DNA from: Actinomycetales bacterium
GTDB taxonomy: Bacteria; Actinomycetota; Actinomycetes; Actinomycetales; Actinomycetaceae
Reading direction: 5' to 3'
Length of the DNA: 10,420 nucleotides
Assembly (NCBI GenBank): GCA_012513625.1
Contig: JAAZBW010000024.1
Span: forward strand, 1-10,420
The stretch's first letter is position 1, and every line of letters starts with the position of its first letter. Under the pieces are notes generated by a model, which worked only from the letters and a program-made list of their open reading frames with translations, was not told the DNA's origin and did no database searches. Both the position numbers and the translations under genes were made by a program. Below are positions 7,410-10,420 of this stretch, piece after piece.

Positions 7410-8962
7410 GGCGGGCGCTCGGGATCGAGACCGAGTACGGGGTCCTCGCGCCCGGCCGACCCGAGGCGAACCCGATCGAGTTGTCCACTGCCATCGTGCG
7501 CGGCTACGCCGCGATGGTGCCGCATGCGCCCTGGGACTACGCCGGGGAGGATCCGCTCTCGGACGCGCGCGGCTTCCGGCTGGACCGTGGCCAGGCTCAC
7601 CCCAGCCAGCTCACGGACGAACCGGGCGCGGCAGGATTCGATGGGCTCGACCTGCGCGAACTCGACCACACCATGCTGCGCGGCGGCGCCGCGAATGCGG
7701 TCCTCACGAACGGGGCACGGCTCTACGTGGACCACGCCCACCCCGAATACTCCTCGCCGGAGGTGACGGATCCCCGCCACATCGTGGTGTGGGACCGCGC
7801 GGGGGACGAGATCATGCGCGAGGCGATGGCGGCCGTGGCCCGAACGGGCGAGGAGATCGTCATCTACAAGAACAACGTGGACGGCAAGGGCGCCTCCTAC
7901 GGCACGCACGAGAACTACCTCGTGGACCGGGAGGTGCCGTTCGGGGACATCGCGAGCTACCTCACCCCGTTCTTCGTGACCCGGCCACTCTTCTCCGGAT
8001 CCGGCCGCGTGGGGATCGGACAACGCAGCGAGGAGCCCGGATTCCAGCTCTCCCAGCGGGCGGACTACCTCGAGAACGACATCGGCCTCGAGACCACGTT
8101 CAACCGGCCGATCATCAACACCCGGGATGAGCCGCACACGGACCCGGCCCGCTACCGGCGGCTCCACGTGATCGTGGGTGACGCCAACACGTTCGATGTG
8201 GCGAACTACCTCAAGTTCGCCACCACCTCCCTCGTCCTCGGGCTGCTGGAGGACGGGGTGGCTCCCCTCGATCTGGATGCGCTCACGCTCACCGCGCCCG
8301 TGGTTGACGCGTGGGGAGTCTCTCGCGAGCCGTTCGCGCATGTGCTGTCCACGCAGGGCTCCGGCGCCCGGCGCGCCCTGGATGTGCAGCGGACGTATCT
8401 GGACCTCGTGGCCCGGCATGCCGGGCAGACGGGGCGCAACGCCGAGGTGGCGGAGGTCCTCGAACTGTGGGCCCACGTGCTTGACGGCCTGGCGAGCGAC
8501 CCGCTCACGGTGGCGGACTGCGTGGAATGGGTGGCGAAGAAGCAGGTACTCGAGGGGCTCCGCGCCCGCACCCACACGGGCTGGGATGACCCGCGCCTTG
8601 CGGCCCTCGACCTCCAGTGGGCAGACCTGCGGCCGGAGCGCTCCGTGGTCGGGCGGCTCGAGGCGGCCGGGCGGGTGCGGCGCCTCGTGAGCCAGGACGA
8701 GGTGGCGGCCGCTGTGCGGCAGCCACCCGAAGGAACGCGTGCATGGTTCCGCGGCTCCGTGATCGCTGCCTATCCGGGCGGTGTGGCAGCCGCAGGCTGG
8801 TCCTCGGTGGTGCTCGACTCGCCGCGCCGGGGCCGCCTGTTGCGCGTTCCGCTGACCGACCAGTTCGCGGGCTCGAAGGAGCGGGCGGGTAGCCTCGTGG
8901 GGAACGAGAACGAGACGGTAGACGATCTGCTCGACGCCCTCCGCGGGCGAGAGCAGCGCTGA
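7406..8962 (+). CDS. dop: Dop, depupylase / Pup deamidase
   Basis: Glutamine-synthetase-like enzyme that removes Pup from lysines of tagged proteins and, where Pup ends in Gln, deamidates it to Glu. 518 residues, close to the usual ~500. The start is GTG at 7406, overlapping the arc stop by GTGA; it leads straight into the conserved RRALGIETEYGVLAPG. The frame is open further upstream but gives only Arg-rich low-complexity peptide. The nucleotide/metal motif GIETEYG is at 6-12. The Dop loop, absent from PafA, spans about 40-85 and includes WDYAGEDPLSDARGF. The catalytic-Asp segment LYVDHAHPEYSSPE is at 106-119, HENYLVDRE from 168, and NTRDEPH at 238-244. The loop separates it clearly from PafA. 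Since the Pup encoded here already ends in Glu, deamidation should be unnecessary and depupylation is the likely main job (inference). Confidence 0.97.
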   Translation: MRRALGIETEYGVLAPGRPEANPIELSTAIVRGYAAMVPHAPWDYAGEDPLSDARGFRLDRGQAHPSQLTDEPGAAGFDGLDLRELDHTMLRGGAANAVLTNGARLYVDHAHPEYSSPEVTDPRHIVVWDRAGDEIMREAMAAVARTGEEIVIYKNNVDGKGASYGTHENYLVDREVPFGDIASYLTPFFVTRPLFSGSGRVGIGQRSEEPGFQLSQRADYLENDIGLETTFNRPIINTRDEPHTDPARYRRLHVIVGDANTFDVANYLKFATTSLVLGLLEDGVAPLDLDALTLTAPVVDAWGVSREPFAHVLSTQGSGARRALDVQRTYLDLVARHAGQTGRNAEVAEVLELWAHVLDGLASDPLTVADCVEWVAKKQVLEGLRARTHTGWDDPRLAALDLQWADLRPERSVVGRLEAAGRVRRLVSQDEVAAAVRQPPEGTRAWFRGSVIAAYPGGVAAAGWSSVVLDSPRRGRLLRVPLTDQFAGSKERAGSLVGNENETVDDLLDALRGREQR

Positions 8963-8983
8963 CGGCCCGCGCGGCCAGAGCAC

Positions 8984-8990
8984 GGAGGAG
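8984..8990 (+). promoter_or_regulatory. Ribosome binding site of pup
   Basis: GGAGGAG, close before the ATG at 8993, within the 30-base gap after dop. A strong independent site fits the need for more Pup than enzyme. Confidence 0.75.
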
Positions 8991-8992
8991 AC

Positions 8993-9178
8993 ATGTCCCA
9001 GCAGGAGTTTGCGTCGAGCTCTCGACGTGAGAGCGATCCGGCGCCCGAGGCCCCGATCCCCGCCGCCCCCCTCGTGAGTACCCAGGGTGTGGACGACCTG
9101 CTCGACGAGATCGACTCGATCCTCGAAACCAACGCCGAGAGCTTCGTCCAGGGATTCGTCCAGAAGGGCGGCGAGTGA
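8993..9178 (+). CDS. pup: Pup, prokaryotic ubiquitin-like protein (GGE form)
   Basis: Small disordered protein modifier of 61 residues, joined through its C-terminal Glu side chain to lysines of target proteins. The conserved half is present: VDDLLDEIDSILETNAESF at 33-51, the helix that binds the ARC coiled coil and the ligase groove, then VQKGGE at the end. The terminal residue is encoded as Glu (GAG, then TGA). In mycobacteria it is Gln and must be deamidated by Dop; here Pup is made ready for ligation. Lys58 is the only lysine. The N-terminal 30 residues are polar and Pro/Ala-rich, as expected for the disordered part. The gene sits 30 bases after dop and overlaps pafA by GTGA; prcB and prcA are not between pup and pafA. 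Confidence 0.97.
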   Translation: MSQQEFASSSRRESDPAPEAPIPAAPLVSTQGVDDLLDEIDSILETNAESFVQGFVQKGGE

Positions 9179-10420
9179 CCTACCCGAGGAGGATCTGGGG
9201 GCTCGAGACCGAGTACGGCATCACCTGCGCCTCCCTCACGGGCGGACTGCCCCCCATGGACGCCGACGACGCGGCGCGCCTGCTGTTCCAACCCGTGGTG
9301 CGGATGGGGCGCTCCTCGAACGCATTCTGCGCGAACGGCGGACGTCTCTACCTCGATGTGGGGTCCCACCCCGAGTACGCCACGGCCGAGTGCGACCGCC
9401 TCTCGGACCTCCTCGCCCAGGACCGCGCCGGCGTGAACATGCTAGCGGGGCTCGCCGAGACGGCCAACGAGCAGCTGGAGGAGGAGGGCGTCCCGGGACG
9501 GATCCACCTGTTCCGCAACAACCTCGATACTTCCGGGAACTCGTTCGGCTGCCACGAGAACTACCTCGTGCGGCGGCGGCCCGATTACAGGGCGTTCGTC
9601 CAGAGCCTCGTTCCCTACTTCGTGACCCGCCAGATCCTGGTGGGTGCCGGGAACCTGCGGAGTGTGGGTTCCCGCCTCACTCTCGACTTCTCCCAGCGCT
9701 CGGGGCAGGTGTGGGACGCGCTCAGCTCCGCCACCACACGCTCCCGCCCCATCGTCAACACACGGGACGAGCCCCACGCGGATGTCGACCTCTACCGGCG
9801 CATGCACGTCATAGTGGGGGACACGAACATGTCCGAGTCGGCCACGCTGCTCAAGGTGGCAGCGACGGACCTGCTGGTCTCCCTCGTGGAGTCCGGCCAC
9901 CGGTTCCGGCTCGAACTGGTGGACCCGATGGCCGCCATCCGGGAGGTCTCGGCGGACCTCACGGGCCGGGTGGAGCTGGAAACCGCGGACGGGCGGCGCC
10001 TGACCCCCCTCCAGGTGCAGCGCCACTACCTGGACGCCGTGGTGGAGGCGTACGGGGAGGGTCCCACCCCGTGGCACGCGGCAGCCCTCGACCTGTGGCG
10101 CCGTGGGCTCGACGCCGTCGAGTCCGGAGACCACTCCGCGGTGGAGACCGAACTGGACTGGGCAATCAAGAAGCGCCTCATCGACCGGTACCAGGCGCGG
10201 CCGGGAGCGAACCTCGCCTCCCTGCGACGCCTGCTGCTCGGGTACCACGACATCACGGGCCGCACGCTGCTGGACCGCCTCGAGAGCGAGGGCCTCGTCC
10301 GGCGGCTCACCACGCCCGAGGCGGTGCTCGCAGCGCAGACAGTTCCGCCCGCCACCACCCGCGCCCACCTGCGCGGAGCATTAGTGGCCGCCGCCCAGGC
10401 CCGGCGCCGGGACTACGCCG
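9175..10420 (+). CDS. pafA: PafA, Pup-protein ligase (partial, C-terminus missing)
   Basis: ATP-dependent ligase that phosphorylates the Pup C-terminal Glu and joins it to a lysine of the target. About 415 residues are visible of a usual 450-480; the frame is open at the window edge. The start is GTG at 9175, giving RRIWGLETEYGITC, and overlaps the pup stop by GTGA, so translation is probably coupled. Motifs: metal/ATP segment GLETEYG at 9-15, catalytic-Asp segment LYLDVGSHPEYAT at 58-70 (Asp61), FRNNLDTSGNSFGCHENYL at 113-131, and NTRDEPHADVDLYRRMHVI near 195-215. It lacks the long Dop loop, which separates it from the paralogue dop upstream. The visible end, AQARRRDYA, stops just before the conserved VDW..LKLN segment expected next. 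No sign of damage in the visible part. Confidence 0.97.
   Translation, partial: MTYPRRIWGLETEYGITCASLTGGLPPMDADDAARLLFQPVVRMGRSSNAFCANGGRLYLDVGSHPEYATAECDRLSDLLAQDRAGVNMLAGLAETANEQLEEEGVPGRIHLFRNNLDTSGNSFGCHENYLVRRRPDYRAFVQSLVPYFVTRQILVGAGNLRSVGSRLTLDFSQRSGQVWDALSSATTRSRPIVNTRDEPHADVDLYRRMHVIVGDTNMSESATLLKVAATDLLVSLVESGHRFRLELVDPMAAIREVSADLTGRVELETADGRRLTPLQVQRHYLDAVVEAYGEGPTPWHAAALDLWRRGLDAVESGDHSAVETELDWAIKKRLIDRYQARPGANLASLRRLLLGYHDITGRTLLDRLESEGLVRRLTTPEAVLAAQTVPPATTRAHLRGALVAAAQARRRDYA

Noticed and set aside
8964..8976. GGCC-CGCGC-GGCC hairpin between dop and pup, considered as a terminator
   Set aside because: The stem is only 4 pairs with no T-run, and the next gene starts 17 bases later in the same operon.
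7019..8983. 654-codon open frame on the minus strand
   Set aside because: Antisense to the arc C-terminus and all of dop; low-complexity peptide without recognisable motifs.
9442..10368. 308-codon open frame on the minus strand
   Set aside because: Antisense to pafA; composition-driven shadow.

Overview
The window is a stretch of very GC-rich actinobacterial (Actinomycetota) chromosome. The phylum call rests on gene content: a Pup-ligase/proteasomal-ATPase locus plus a mycobacterial-style type VII (ESX) secretion locus. Many frames stay open by chance because of the base composition, so most long open frames here are shadows. No RNA genes, insertion sequences, CRISPR arrays or phage genes were seen.

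Left half, minus strand (1..5443): four tightly packed genes read leftwards as one operon. In transcription order they are a 132-residue single-pass membrane protein of unknown function (5443..5045), eccD with a ubiquitin-like N-terminus and about 11 membrane segments (5048..3753), a MinD/EspI-like protein with a degenerate P-loop (3751..2699), and eccC, the FtsK/SpoIIIE-type motor (2702..beyond base 1). Two of the three junctions are 4-base GTGA overlaps and the third is a 1-base gap. WXG100 substrates, EccB, EccE and mycosin are not in the window.

Middle (5444..5702): a 259-base divergent control region. It holds a candidate promoter for the rightward operon and an 18-base direct repeat with one mismatch.

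Right half, plus strand (5703..10420): arc/mpa (ring ATPase), dop (depupylase/deamidase), pup (modifier) and pafA (Pup ligase, cut by the window end). arc/dop and pup/pafA also overlap by GTGA. The 20S proteasome genes prcB and prcA, which in mycobacteria lie in the dop-pup-prcBA neighbourhood, are absent here. ARC lacks the C-terminal Gln-Tyr-Leu tail that docks on the 20S core, and Pup is encoded with a terminal Glu so it needs no deamidation. Together these point to a lineage that pupylates without a proteasome, as known in Corynebacterium and Bifidobacterium; a member of Actinomycetaceae, Micrococcales or a relative would fit, but the exact taxon is inference.

Functionally, PafA would attach Pup to target lysines, Dop would remove it, and ARC would recognise pupylated proteins through its coiled coil and unfold them. 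EccC, EccD and the two accessory proteins would form part of an inner-membrane secretion machine. The most interesting points are the degenerate EspI-like protein, the unnamed small membrane protein that opens the secretion operon, the proteasome-free signature of the Pup locus, and the head-to-head arrangement of the two systems around a repeat-bearing control region.
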